Shown here one piece after another: positions 8,071 through 16,707 of a stretch of 19,527 bases of DNA (the stretch's first letter is position 1; each line of letters starts with the position of its first letter). The stretch is from Chloroflexota bacterium (lineage in GTDB: Bacteria; Chloroflexota; Dehalococcoidia; Tepidiformales; Tepidiformaceae): assembly GCA_021823905.1 (NCBI GenBank), contig JAKALX010000014.1, positions 1 through 19,527 of the forward strand. Reading direction: 5' to 3'. A program made the translations under genes and the position numbers. Below the pieces are notes generated by a model. That model was given only the letters and a program-made list of their open reading frames with translations, was not told the origin of the DNA and made no database searches.

Positions 8071-9353
8071 CAGCGGTCTCCGAGCCTGGCTTCGAGGATC
8101 GCGGTCAGCTCGTCGCGAAGCGTTTCGTCGGGAACTCGATCAAGAACCTGGGCGAGGTAGCCGCTGACGAGCAGCGCCTCGGCCTCAAACCGAGGGATGC
8201 CGCGCGCCTGGAGGTAGAAGAGTTGCTCTTCGTCGACAGGTCCGACGGTCGCGCCGTGGCTGCAGCGGATGATGTTGTTGGTGAGGATCTCGAGGACCGG
8301 GTCACTGTCGGCTTTCGCGGTCTTGCTCAGCAGGAGGTTGCGGTTCTCCTGGTTGGCGTCGGCGTTGCGCGCGCCCAGACCGACTCGGGTGAGGCCGTAG
8401 TACACGGAGCGGGATTCTTCGGTGAGGGCCGATTTGAAGAGAAGGTCGCTGCGCGTGTCGGGGCCGACGTGGTCCTGGAGCGTGTAGAAGTCAACGTGCT
8501 GGTGGTCGTTGCCGACGCAGAGGCCGTAGAGCTCGCTGGACGAGCCGCGGCCCTCGAGCGACGACGTCTGGTGGACCTTCACGACACGTCCGCCGGTGAC
8601 GACGCTCAGGCCGACGAAGGCGGAATCGCGATCGCCGAGCATGCGCTGCTCGGAGAAGACGCGCGTATTTGCGCCCCAGCGGTGCAGGACCGTATAGCGA
8701 ACCTCGGAGCCGGGGCCGGGCACAACCTCGACGACCGGCAGGACGAGGATGTCCTCGTCCGAGCTGCGGAAGTCCTCGACGATGGAGACGCGGCTGTTAG
8801 CGCCGGTGACGATGAGCGTATGCGGCGCGGCGAGCTGTCCGCCGTCTTCGTAGCTGCGGACGATCCGGACATGGCCGGCCACTTCCGCGTTCGGCGCAGC
8901 CTCGACGATGACGCCGCCGCGAAGGAACGCGTAGTGCAGCGCCGTGAGCTTGCTCCGCCCGGGCGCCACCTGCTTGCCGAGGTACGGCTGAACGACCGAA
9001 CGCGCATCGGCGAAGTCGCGAATGGTCACGCCCTCTGACTGTTCGGCGAGGACCGTTTCGCTGTTGAGTTGGACGAGGGTGGCGGCCGCTCCCGAGAGGC
9101 CGAATCGCTCGCGCAGAGCGGTGGCGCTCTGCTTCGACGGAGCGGCGAGACCGGGCCGGTAGCCGGAAAGGTCCAGCCCCGTGATGTCCAGGTATTTCCA
9201 CGGCCGCTCGCGGTGCGGATCGGGCATCGCGAGCCGATCGGCGGTTGCCGCGGCGTCCGCACGGAGCGCCGCGAGCCAGGGCGTGTCGCCCAGCACCTGG
9301 CCGAGGGCAGCACTTGCGGCGGCGAAGCCGGTTTGTTCGAGGGCGGACGTCAT
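8070..9353 (-). CDS. sufD: SufD, Fe-S cluster assembly scaffold subunit
   Basis: This 427-residue SufD-like beta-helix protein would pair with SufB and SufC in the SufBC2D scaffold. The C-terminal signature is seen in NNIIRCSHGATVGPVDEEQL and FYLQARGIPRFEAEALLVSG, with the histidine of CSHGA conserved in SufD. The N-terminal part (residues 1-100) is variable, as is usual for SufD, and includes ERPWKYLDITGLDLSGY. I chose the ATG at 9353. A TTG at 9404 would add 17 residues and overlap the sufB stop, but it reads as spacer. AAAGGG lies about 9 bases upstream of the ATG. It follows sufB with a 43-base gap. Confidence 0.95.
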   Translation of the reverse strand: MTSALEQTGFAAASAALGQVLGDTPWLAALRADAAATADRLAMPDPHRERPWKYLDITGLDLSGYRPGLAAPSKQSATALRERFGLSGAAATLVQLNSETVLAEQSEGVTIRDFADARSVVQPYLGKQVAPGRSKLTALHYAFLRGGVIVEAAPNAEVAGHVRIVRSYEDGGQLAAPHTLIVTGANSRVSIVEDFRSSDEDILVLPVVEVVPGPGSEVRYTVLHRWGANTRVFSEQRMLGDRDSAFVGLSVVTGGRVVKVHQTSSLEGRGSSSELYGLCVGNDHQHVDFYTLQDHVGPDTRSDLLFKSALTEESRSVYYGLTRVGLGARNADANQENRNLLLSKTAKADSDPVLEILTNNIIRCSHGATVGPVDEEQLFYLQARGIPRFEAEALLVSGYLAQVLDRVPDETLRDELTAILEARLGDR

Positions 9354-9396
9354 CTCTGTGGACCCTTTCGCGTGAGCTGAGGCGCCGGCCTGCCGG

Positions 9397-10809
<1,413 letters not shown>

Positions 10810-10820
10810 GGAGTTCCTCC

Positions 10821-11588
10821 TCAGGCCGTTGCCGAAGCTGCGAGCGCCGCTTCCATCTCGTCGTAGCCCGTGATTTCGAGCTCTTCGGCCAGTTCTGGTC
10901 CGCCTGAGCGAACGATCCGGCCGGCGATGAGCACGTGGACGAACTGTGGTTTGACGTAGTTGAGCAGGCGCTGGTAGTGGGTGATGAGCAAGAGGCCCAT
11001 CTCCGGGTTCATGAGCGCGTTCACGCCTTCCGCGACGGTGCGGAGGGCATCGATGTCGAGGCCCGAGTCCGTCTCGTCGAGGACGGCGAGGGAAGGCTCG
11101 AGCATCGCCATCTGGAGCATCTCGGCGCGCTTCTTTTCGCCGCCGCTGAAGCCGTCGTTGACGTAACGGCGGGCGAAGTCCTGATCGACCTTGAGCACCT
11201 TCATCTTCGCGAAGAGGAGCTCGCGGAACTCGCGGATCGGGAGGTCGCTCCCGCGGACCGCGTTCACGGCCTGGCGGAGGAAGTTGACCATGGTCACGCC
11301 TGGAACGGCGACCGGGTACTGGAAGGCGAGGAAGAGGCCGAGGCGGGCGCGCTCGTCGGGCTTCATGGCGAGGACATCCTGGCCCTTCACCCGGACTTCG
11401 CCGCGCGTGACGCGGTAGTTCGGGTTGCCCATGAGGACGTTCGCGAGGGTGCTCTTGCCGGAGCCGTTGGGGCCCATGATCGCGTGGACTTCGCCCGCGT
11501 TGATAGCCAGCGAGAGGCCCTTGAGGATCTCCTTGTCGCCGATGCTGGCATGGAGATCGCGGATCTCCAGAAGGGTTGACTGGGTCAT
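10821..11588 (-). CDS. sufC: SufC, Fe-S assembly ATPase
   Basis: This 255-residue ABC-type ATPase drives SufBD. Walker A is GPNGSGKST with K45. The signature is FSGGEKKRAEMLQM, with the Glu-Lys-Lys variant normal for SufC. Walker B and the D-loop read LAVLDETDSGLDIDAL, and the switch histidine is in LITHYQRLL. The ATG overlaps the sufR stop (ATGA, 4 bases), so its translation is probably coupled to the repressor's. sufC comes before sufB and sufD here, unlike the sufBCD order of enterobacteria. Confidence 0.97.
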   Translation of the reverse strand: MTQSTLLEIRDLHASIGDKEILKGLSLAINAGEVHAIMGPNGSGKSTLANVLMGNPNYRVTRGEVRVKGQDVLAMKPDERARLGLFLAFQYPVAVPGVTMVNFLRQAVNAVRGSDLPIREFRELLFAKMKVLKVDQDFARRYVNDGFSGGEKKRAEMLQMAMLEPSLAVLDETDSGLDIDALRTVAEGVNALMNPEMGLLLITHYQRLLNYVKPQFVHVLIAGRIVRSGGPELAEELEITGYDEMEAALAASATA

Positions 11589-12247
11589 CGAATTCCTTCC
11601 TCCACCTGAAGCAGGTCGGTCTGGCCGCCGCGGACGGCGTGCACGAGGTACTCACAGACCGGCGATCCGTCGACGATCCGATTGAGTTGTTCGACGTCGA
11701 GTCCGAGGAGCAGTTCGATCGCCTTGCGGTCGGACTCGCAGGGCAGCGTCGAAATCGAGGCCGCCTTGATGTACGGGCAGGCGTGGTTGACGAGGTGGAA
11801 CCCGTCCGCCTCGGACCGCCAGGATTCGAGGATGCCCTCCTCGCGCAGGCTGGCGGTGACCCGCCCCACGAGTTGTTCGGGGTCGGACTCGAGCGGCGAC
11901 GTGTCGGGGTCGGGCCGGTGCCGGTCTGCCATCGACTCGGCGACGCTCGTCATAACGCCGGCGATCACTTCTTCCCGCTCGCCGAGGCTGCGGAGCATGC
12001 GCTCCAGGAGGTCGGCGTAGGCGTGGGGCATCGGTTGCGTCGCCTCGGCCGTCGCGAAATACGCGTAGTACGGCCGCCCGGTGGATTGCTTGACGGCACG
12101 GAGATCGATCAGGCCGTCGGCACGCAGGTGGTCGAGGTGGCGCCGGATCGCGGCGGTGGTGATCTGAAGCTCGCCGGCCAGATCTTCCACGCGCACGTCG
12201 CCGCGCCGGACGATGAATTCGAGGATGCGTTCCCTGGTCCCCTGCAT
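11585..12247 (-). CDS. sufR: SufR-type Fe-S sensing repressor of the suf operon
   Basis: This 220-residue regulator has an N-terminal winged helix (residues 3-65, with LAGELQITTAAIRRHLDHL as the HTH) and a C-terminal domain with three cysteines, C157, C170 and C198. The spacing C-x12-C-x27-C matches the cluster-binding cysteines of known SufR proteins. It is predicted to hold an Fe-S cluster and repress the operon while clusters are plentiful. I chose the ATG at 12247. A GTG at 12304 is in frame, but its extension is AT-rich and contains the promoter and operator. No ribosome-binding site precedes the ATG, and the predicted transcription start coincides with it, so the mRNA may be leaderless. 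It heads the operon. Confidence 0.92.
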   Translation of the reverse strand: MQGTRERILEFIVRRGDVRVEDLAGELQITTAAIRRHLDHLRADGLIDLRAVKQSTGRPYYAYFATAEATQPMPHAYADLLERMLRSLGEREEVIAGVMTSVAESMADRHRPDPDTSPLESDPEQLVGRVTASLREEGILESWRSEADGFHLVNHACPYIKAASISTLPCESDRKAIELLLGLDVEQLNRIVDGSPVCEYLVHAVRGGQTDLLQVEEGIR

Positions 12248-12253
12248 GACGCC

Positions 12254-12282
12254 AGTATCCGTCACTTTGAGGACTTTTTCAA
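12254..12282 (-). promoter_or_regulatory. Predicted promoter of the suf operon
   Basis: On the minus strand, TTGAAA (12282-12277; 5 of 6 to the -35 consensus) is followed by a 17-base spacer and GATACT (12259-12254; 4 of 6 to the -10 consensus). Start of transcription 7 bases after the -10 would fall on the A of the sufR ATG at 12247. The local AT content is clearly above that of the neighbouring genes. No ribosome-binding site lies before the ATG, which fits a leaderless message. Confidence 0.65.
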
Positions 12283-12293
12283 CTATTTGGTTG
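12280..12293. promoter_or_regulatory. SufR operator, CAAC-N6-GTTG
   Basis: The plus strand reads CAACTATTTGGTTG, a perfect CAAC-N6-GTTG inverted repeat. This is the form reported for the high-affinity SufR site in cyanobacteria. Its proximal arm shares bases with the -35 hexamer of the predicted suf promoter, so a bound repressor would block RNA polymerase. It lies 33 bases upstream of sufR, which suggests autoregulation of the whole operon. Confidence 0.7.
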
Positions 12294-12366
12294 TTAAAGC
12301 TCACCTTCCCGGCGCGGGTTGGCGTTCCGCTCCTGGCCGGTTAGGCGGGCTTTCCGAGCGCGGCCC

Positions 12367-13326
12367 TCACGCGAGGCCGCCCGGGTGAGCCGGCCGGGCG
12401 GGTAACGAGTCGGCGCCGCGGCTGGGTGTGGTCTCTTCTTCCCGCGCCTCTTCGGGCGCGGTTTCGTGGCGAACGGCTCGGCCGAACTCGGCGCCCAGGA
12501 GAAGGATGGAGGCGTTGAGGAACAGCCAGAGGAGGAAGCCGAGGGCGTTGCCGAAGCCCGCGTAGATGGCTGTGTCCTTGGAAAAGGCGGTCAACGCGAA
12601 GACCATCGCGTAGAAGTTCTTTGTCAGCTCGAACAGGAAGGTGGCGAAGGTCGCGCCGGCCAGCGTTTCGGCCCATCCCGGCCGAATCGTGGGGACGTAT
12701 TTGTAGAGCAGCGCGAACATCGTGAACGAGATCGCGGCGGGGATCATGTAGGAAGAGATCCGGAGCGCGAGGTTCGTGTCGAAGTTCAGCGGGCCGACGC
12801 CGCCGAGCCGCTCGATGACCACCTGCGACGCGCCCGTCAGGCCGACCGACAGTGTGATCAGGAGGCCGAGCGCCGGGATGAGCGTGATGTCGATCAGTTT
12901 GCCGTGCCAGTAGGGCCGCTGGCGCTTGCGATGGGAGGCGGCGTTGAGTCCCTTGCGCACTGCCGAGAAGATGCCGCTCGAAGACCAGATGAGCGCGATC
13001 ACCCCAAACGAGATGCCGGCGACGCTGATGTCGTGAGCCCGCTGGACGATCTGCTGGACGTTGTCGCGGACGGATGGCGTCTCTTTCAACGGGAGCTGTT
13101 CGAAGACGAAGCTCGTGATCGTCTCTTCCTTCACGACGAGCCCGAAGATCGAGAGGATGATCAGGCTCAGCGGAACGAGCGAGAAGATGGCGTAATAGGC
13201 AATCGCGGCGGCGTAGGTGCCGCAGCTGTCGTCCATGTAGAGACGGACGGTATGCGTCACCACCCCGATCGGTAAACGCACCGCGCGGGGAAGGGAGCGC
13301 CAGACGCGGCGGATCTTGCCGGTCAT
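12367..13326 (-). CDS. YihY/BrkB-family integral membrane protein
   Basis: This 319-residue inner-membrane protein has about six hydrophobic segments (near residues 39-65, 100-125, 145-168, 190-212, 219-245 and 253-280). The family signature near the first segment is CGTYAAAIAYYAIFSLVPLS, and another lies in SSSGIFSAVRKGLNAA. The tail after residue 285 is acidic, proline-rich and probably cytoplasmic. The family was once annotated as ribonuclease BN in error, and its true function is not settled; export or envelope roles have been proposed. The ATG at 13326 has no strong ribosome-binding site. It lies 45 bases after the glycosyltransferase stop, so co-transcription is plausible. Confidence 0.9.
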   Translation of the reverse strand: MTGKIRRVWRSLPRAVRLPIGVVTHTVRLYMDDSCGTYAAAIAYYAIFSLVPLSLIILSIFGLVVKEETITSFVFEQLPLKETPSVRDNVQQIVQRAHDISVAGISFGVIALIWSSSGIFSAVRKGLNAASHRKRQRPYWHGKLIDITLIPALGLLITLSVGLTGASQVVIERLGGVGPLNFDTNLALRISSYMIPAAISFTMFALLYKYVPTIRPGWAETLAGATFATFLFELTKNFYAMVFALTAFSKDTAIYAGFGNALGFLLWLFLNASILLLGAEFGRAVRHETAPEEAREEETTPSRGADSLPARPAHPGGLA

Positions 13327-13371
13327 GCGCTCATGCCGGGGGTGGCGCCCGGGAGAATCAGGAACATTCTT

Positions 13372-14493
13372 CTATCGTCGTTCAGGGAGCGGGTTATGAG
13401 AAACCAGCCGGTCGAGCGCGGCGTCCCAGGCCGGCGCGACGTATTTCCAGGCGAAGCGAGTAGCGGATGCCCGGACCCGCTCGGGTGCGCCCGCTGGCCG
13501 GTCGCCAAGCAGTACCCGGAACCGCCTCGTGAACCCGTCTTCGTCGTCGAAAAGGCACGCCTCATGAAGCTCGGGGGGAACGAGCGCCGGGAAGTTGAAT
13601 CTCCGCGGGGCGAGCGGGAGGCAGCCGGTGTACATCGCCTCCACCATGGCCACCCCGAAGAACTCGTGGCGGGTGGTGCTCACCGCGATGTCGCTCGCCC
13701 AGAGGAGACGGGCGTACTCCTCGCGGCCGGCGGCGAAGCCGAAATGGTGGATGCGCTCCGGGAGGTCTCGCGCGAGATCGGCCATCACCGGGGAGGGATT
13801 CGGGCCGGGTTCGCCCGCGAGCGCCAGCTCGAACGGGACTCCCTCACCGGCGAGGCGGCGGACCACGCGCGCGAACAGCTCTGGCGACTTGTCGAACTCC
13901 CAGCGGTGGTTCCAGAGGACGAGCGGCGGCTTCACCGGGTCGTGCACGAACTCGTGTTCGTCCAGCCATTCGAGCTCGACCCCGACGGGGAGGACGAAAC
14001 TCTTCGCCTCGATCGAGGCAATGGACTCCGGGACGAGCCAGTTGTTGGGCTGGGTTGCGAGGGCTCGCAAAGCGCCGAGGAAGTCCTGTCGGTGGAACTC
14101 GGAATTGAAGGCGACGGCGTTGGCCGCGAGCGCGGTCAGGTAGTTGATCTGCCCGAACCACGAGTTGAACTTCGTGCCCTTGATGCGGGGGTAGGTGAAC
14201 TGGTTCTCGTGGAAGTAGGCGAGGACTGGCGTGCTCGCGAAGCGCGGCCGCGTTAGCGCCAGGAATGCAGGAAGGTCGAGCAGGTCGGAGACGACGAGGA
14301 GGTCGAAGTCACCTTCGATTGCGCGGGCCTGATCCGCCAGCTCCTGCGCGCCACGCCGCATCCGCCGGCGCCACTCGCCTTCGGCGAGGGTGAGCAACGT
14401 GAAGTCGTGTCGGGAATGGCGCACCAGTCCGTCGAGGAAGGCACGGTGGCTTCCGCCGTAGAACGGCTCAACGAAGAGGACCGACGCGCCCAA
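13372..14493 (-). CDS. DUF3524/GT4 glycosyltransferase, tRNA-queuosine mannosyltransferase-like
   Basis: This 373-residue glycosyltransferase has an N-terminal DUF3524 domain (LFVEPFYGGSHRAFLDGL; then ALTRPRFASTPVLAYFHENQ and NAVAFNSEFHRQDFL). The C-terminal GT4 half carries VLWNHRWEFDKSPELF and an E-x7-E motif at E277/E285 (EFFGVAMVEAMYTGCLPL). The DUF3524 architecture is shared with the vertebrate enzyme QTMAN (formerly GTDC1), which mannosylates queuosine in tRNA-Asp. Whether the bacterial protein acts on tRNA is inference. The start is the TTG at 14493, the only in-frame start before the conserved N-terminus. It has no ribosome-binding site and abuts a heptamer repeat. yihY follows on the same strand. 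Confidence 0.85.
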   Translation of the reverse strand: MGASVLFVEPFYGGSHRAFLDGLVRHSRHDFTLLTLAEGEWRRRMRRGAQELADQARAIEGDFDLLVVSDLLDLPAFLALTRPRFASTPVLAYFHENQFTYPRIKGTKFNSWFGQINYLTALAANAVAFNSEFHRQDFLGALRALATQPNNWLVPESIASIEAKSFVLPVGVELEWLDEHEFVHDPVKPPLVLWNHRWEFDKSPELFARVVRRLAGEGVPFELALAGEPGPNPSPVMADLARDLPERIHHFGFAAGREEYARLLWASDIAVSTTRHEFFGVAMVEAMYTGCLPLAPRRFNFPALVPPELHEACLFDDEDGFTRRFRVLLGDRPAGAPERVRASATRFAWKYVAPAWDAALDRLVSHNPLPERR

Positions 14494-14528
14494 ATTGCCG
14501 ATTGTCGATTGTCGATTGTCGATTGCCC
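14494..14528. repeat. Tandem heptanucleotide repeat, five units of ATTGYCG
   Basis: Five contiguous seven-base units run ATTGCCG, ATTGTCG, ATTGTCG, ATTGTCG and ATTGCCC. The array lies in the 161-base divergent spacer between the glycosyltransferase and the CoA-transferase and touches the TTG start of the former. The rest of the spacer (14529-14654) shows no clear promoter or terminator to me. Short heptamer arrays of this kind change length by slippage, so unit number could differ between strains. Confidence 0.85.
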
Positions 14529-14654
14529 GTTCGCCCCGCGAGAGTGGTCAAGATTGTCTCACGCCCGGCGCCGCTGCTGTTGTCGCCCGTGTGGCGGGAA
14601 TTGGCGAGAATGGCGCCTCACCCCGCGCATCTCGCGCGCCACGGACTGGCCAGC

Positions 14655-15788
14655 ATGACTGACGAGGTTGATTCGTACCCGCTCCAGGGCATCCGGGTTG
14701 TTGCCGTGGAGCAAGCGATCGCGGTTCCGCTGGCGACCAGGCACCTGGCCGACCTCGGGGCGGAGGTCATCAAGATCGAACGGCCGCCGGGTGGCGACTT
14801 CGCTCGCACGTATGACTCCCTGGCGGACGGCGTGAGCGTCCACTTCGCCTGGACGAACCGCGGCAAGAAGAGCGTCGTCCTGGACCTGAAAAGCGAGGAA
14901 GGCCTCGCCGACGCGATGCGCCTCGTTTCGACCGCCGACGTCTTTGTCCACAACCTGGGACCCGGGGTGATCGAACGGCTCGGCCTGGGCTGGGAGGCAG
15001 TCTCGGCGCGATCTCCCGGCCTGATCGCCTGCGAGCTGTCCGGGTATGGCGACGGTGGGCCGATGGCAGGGCGAAAAGCCTACGACCTGCTCATCCAGAG
15101 TGAGATCGGCGCGGCGTCGGTCTCTGGCGAGGAGTCGGCGCCCGCGAAGATTGGCATCTCGGTAGTCGACATCAGCGGGGCGATGTACGTCCTCTCCTCG
15201 ATCCTCGCGGCGATTATCCAGCGGAAACAGGACGGCAAGGGCCGCAGACTCCAGGTGACGCTCTTCGACGCGATCGCCGAATGGATGAGCGTTCCGCTGT
15301 TGCAGGCGAAGCACCAGGGGACGTTCTATCGCTCGGGACGCTACCACAACTCGATCTTCCCCTACGGTCCGTTCGCCTGCGCCGACGGGGAGGTCGTCGT
15401 GGCGATCCAGAACGACGCGGAGTGGGGGCGGTTCTGCAGCGGCGTTCTCGGCAGGCCGGAACTGACCAGCGACGCGCGCTACGCGCACACCGAGGGACGG
15501 CACGCCAACCGGGCCCAGCTCGGGCGACTGATTGAGAGCGCCTTTGGCGTGCTCAGCCGGGCGGAGCTGTGCGCGAGGCTGGCTGCCGCGGACGTGCCGT
15601 TCGCTGAGAGCCGCTCGGTCGAAGAAGCGGCTGTCCACCCGGAACTCGTCGAACGTGGCCGCTGGGCGACGTTCGTGACGGAGCGGGGCGAGGTTGAGCT
15701 GCTTCGGTCGCCGTTCGACTCAGACACGGGCTGGCCCACGCCGCCGGGCGGAGTGCCCCGGCTGGGGCAGGATAACGGGCTGGTCTGA
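14655..15788 (+). CDS. Family III CoA-transferase (CaiB/BaiF type)
   Basis: This 377-residue enzyme is predicted to move CoA between carboxylic acids. The N-terminal pattern is GIRVVAVEQAIAVPLATRHLADLGAEVIKIERPPGGD, followed by NRGKKSVVLDLKS and the GPGVIERLGLGW segment. The catalytic aspartate that forms the acyl anhydride is D144 (KAYDLLIQSEIGA). A second conserved stretch is QVTLFDAIAEWM. Length and order fit the CaiB/BaiF family; alpha-methylacyl-CoA racemases share the fold, so the reaction is not certain. The ATG at 14655 was chosen because upstream in-frame sequence (to 14502) includes the heptamer repeat. There is no strong ribosome-binding site. It converges on the HAD gene with a 12-base gap. 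Confidence 0.9.
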   Translation: MTDEVDSYPLQGIRVVAVEQAIAVPLATRHLADLGAEVIKIERPPGGDFARTYDSLADGVSVHFAWTNRGKKSVVLDLKSEEGLADAMRLVSTADVFVHNLGPGVIERLGLGWEAVSARSPGLIACELSGYGDGGPMAGRKAYDLLIQSEIGAASVSGEESAPAKIGISVVDISGAMYVLSSILAAIIQRKQDGKGRRLQVTLFDAIAEWMSVPLLQAKHQGTFYRSGRYHNSIFPYGPFACADGEVVVAIQNDAEWGRFCSGVLGRPELTSDARYAHTEGRHANRAQLGRLIESAFGVLSRAELCARLAAADVPFAESRSVEEAAVHPELVERGRWATFVTERGEVELLRSPFDSDTGWPTPPGGVPRLGQDNGLV

Positions 15789-15800
15789 ACCGCTTGGTCT

Positions 15801-16166
15801 CTACAGGTGCCCGAGATCCGTCAGCCGCTGGAGGGCCGCTTCGAATTCGCGGTCGTGAGCGTGGCCCTTGTACTGGCTGACGCAGTGGCCGCCGTACTTT
15901 TCCACGAGATACCAGTCGTCGTCGATGATGAAGTCGGGATAGGGCTGGACGCGCGGGTCTTTGTCGAACATGCCGTCGACCCACTCCGAGAGGCCGTGCA
16001 TCGCGACGATGCGGCGGACGTGCGGCTCGCCCGTGGCGGACCAGACGTAGATATTGTGACCGGCGGCCTTGATGCGTTGCATGGCGTCGTGCGCGCCCGG
16101 ACGGAGGACGTTCGAGTCCTGGTCGATGTGCACGAGCGTCTGATCGACGTCGAAGAAAATGTTCAC
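15801..16166 (-). CDS. Small HAD-superfamily hydrolase-like protein
   Basis: This 121-residue protein has the HAD core without an obvious cap. Motif I is FFDVDQTL (D6 and D8; Q9 in place of the usual Gly), motif II is VWSATG (S43), and motif IV is DFIIDDDW (D82-D84). A motif III lysine is not obvious; K69 and K88 are candidates. It could be a phosphatase of unknown substrate. The start is a GTG at 16166, the only one that keeps motif I. There is no ribosome-binding site, and the GTG lies in the arm of a hairpin. The upstream gene ends 15 bases away in the same reading frame, so expression probably depends on it. Confidence 0.8.
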   Translation of the reverse strand: MNIFFDVDQTLVHIDQDSNVLRPGAHDAMQRIKAAGHNIYVWSATGEPHVRRIVAMHGLSEWVDGMFDKDPRVQPYPDFIIDDDWYLVEKYGGHCVSQYKGHAHDREFEAALQRLTDLGHL

Positions 16167-16179
16167 TACCCGTGTAGTG
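16164..16179. repeat. Inverted repeat over the HAD start codon
   Basis: CACTAC (16164-16169) and GTAGTG (16174-16179) form a perfect six-base inverted repeat with a four-base loop. In the minus-strand mRNA the GUG start codon of the HAD gene is the last three bases of the stem. A further arm, ACTAC at 16181-16185, gives an alternative pairing (GTAGT-GT-ACTAC) that covers the upstream stop codon. It could be an RNA switch for translation, a DNA operator, or chance. Confidence 0.5.
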
Positions 16180-16181
16180 TA

Positions 16182-16604
16182 CTACGCCTCGGAGACGTCG
16201 AGGCCCCAGACCGGGCGAAAACGCCAGGTGCGGATGCCCTTCGGCGTCACGCCGTGCTTCTTGCAGATGCGCTTCGCCTCGGGCGCGAAGCCCGCGGGGA
16301 CGTAGATCAAGAGGTCGCCGCACTTCGAATAGGGGAGCCACTCGTTCTCGGCCGATTCGTCGTTGACGGTTTCGGCGGTTTCGACTTCGGCCATCATGAG
16401 GAGCCACTGGCCGGGGCGCCGCACGACGACGATGTCGGGAAAGAGGTCCTTGCCGCGGTCGTTGCCAACGGAGAGCTTCGGGTTCGGCTCGTTGACGACG
16501 GTCTCGTAGTCCGGGTGCTCGGGACTGGGGAACGGGAACTTGACGCGGGCGATCTCGGCGACGGCGCCGGTGTGGCGCAGGTCGCGAAGGTACTTCAGAG
16601 TCAC
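16182..16604 (-). CDS. Conserved hypothetical protein, possible PD-(D/E)XK-like fold
   Basis: This 140-residue soluble protein of unknown function resembles the core of PD-(D/E)XK nuclease-like folds: DLFPDIVVV (D57) on one strand, then WLLMMAEVETAETV (E73, E75) on the next. The catalytic lysine expected after E-x is not present (EVET), so activity is doubtful. The rest (LPYSKCGDLLIYVPAGFAPEAKRICKKHG) looks like the alpha/beta tail seen in such domains. I chose GTG at 16604 because GAGGAG precedes it by 6 bases. A TTG at 16625 would add seven residues that encode this ribosome-binding site. It pairs with the downstream HAD gene. The fold call is tentative; the gene itself is well supported. 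Confidence 0.7.
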   Translation of the reverse strand: MTLKYLRDLRHTGAVAEIARVKFPFPSPEHPDYETVVNEPNPKLSVGNDRGKDLFPDIVVVRRPGQWLLMMAEVETAETVNDESAENEWLPYSKCGDLLIYVPAGFAPEAKRICKKHGVTPKGIRTWRFRPVWGLDVSEA

Positions 16605-16662
16605 GTTCTTCTCCTCGGCCGGCAACGGCGGAGCGTGGGTCGGGGGCCCGCCTGCCAGGCTG

Positions 16663-16691
16663 ATTCTAGGTTCGCGCTGATTTGCGGTCGA
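16663..16691 (-). promoter_or_regulatory. Predicted promoter upstream of the hypothetical/HAD gene pair
   Basis: On the minus strand TCGACC (16691-16686; 4 of 6) is followed by a 17-base spacer and TAGAAT (16668-16663; 5 of 6). It lies about 60 bases upstream of the GTG at 16604 and downstream of the biotin-carrier gene, so it would separate the pair from that operon. Confidence 0.45.
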
Positions 16692-16707
16692 CCGGGCTGG
16701 CTGGCGG

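Noticed and set aside
10810..11655. N-terminal extension of sufB across sufC, which could look like a fusion
   Set aside because: The extension is Arg/Pro-rich out-of-frame translation of sufC, and a strong ribosome-binding site precedes the ATG at 10809.
12248..12304. Longer sufR starting at GTG 12304
   Set aside because: The added 19 codons lie on an AT-rich stretch that holds the -35, -10 and operator; the winged helix starts right after the ATG at 12247.
13355..13374. GAACATTCTTC-like motif between the glycosyltransferase and yihY, reminiscent of a LexA site
   Set aside because: The two halves do not match well, and it lies inside an apparent co-transcribed gap with no DNA-repair gene nearby.
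16650..16660. GCCTG-C-CAGGC palindrome in the spacer after the biotin-carrier gene's neighbour promoter
   Set aside because: A one-base loop cannot form a stable hairpin and no T-run follows, so it is not called a terminator.
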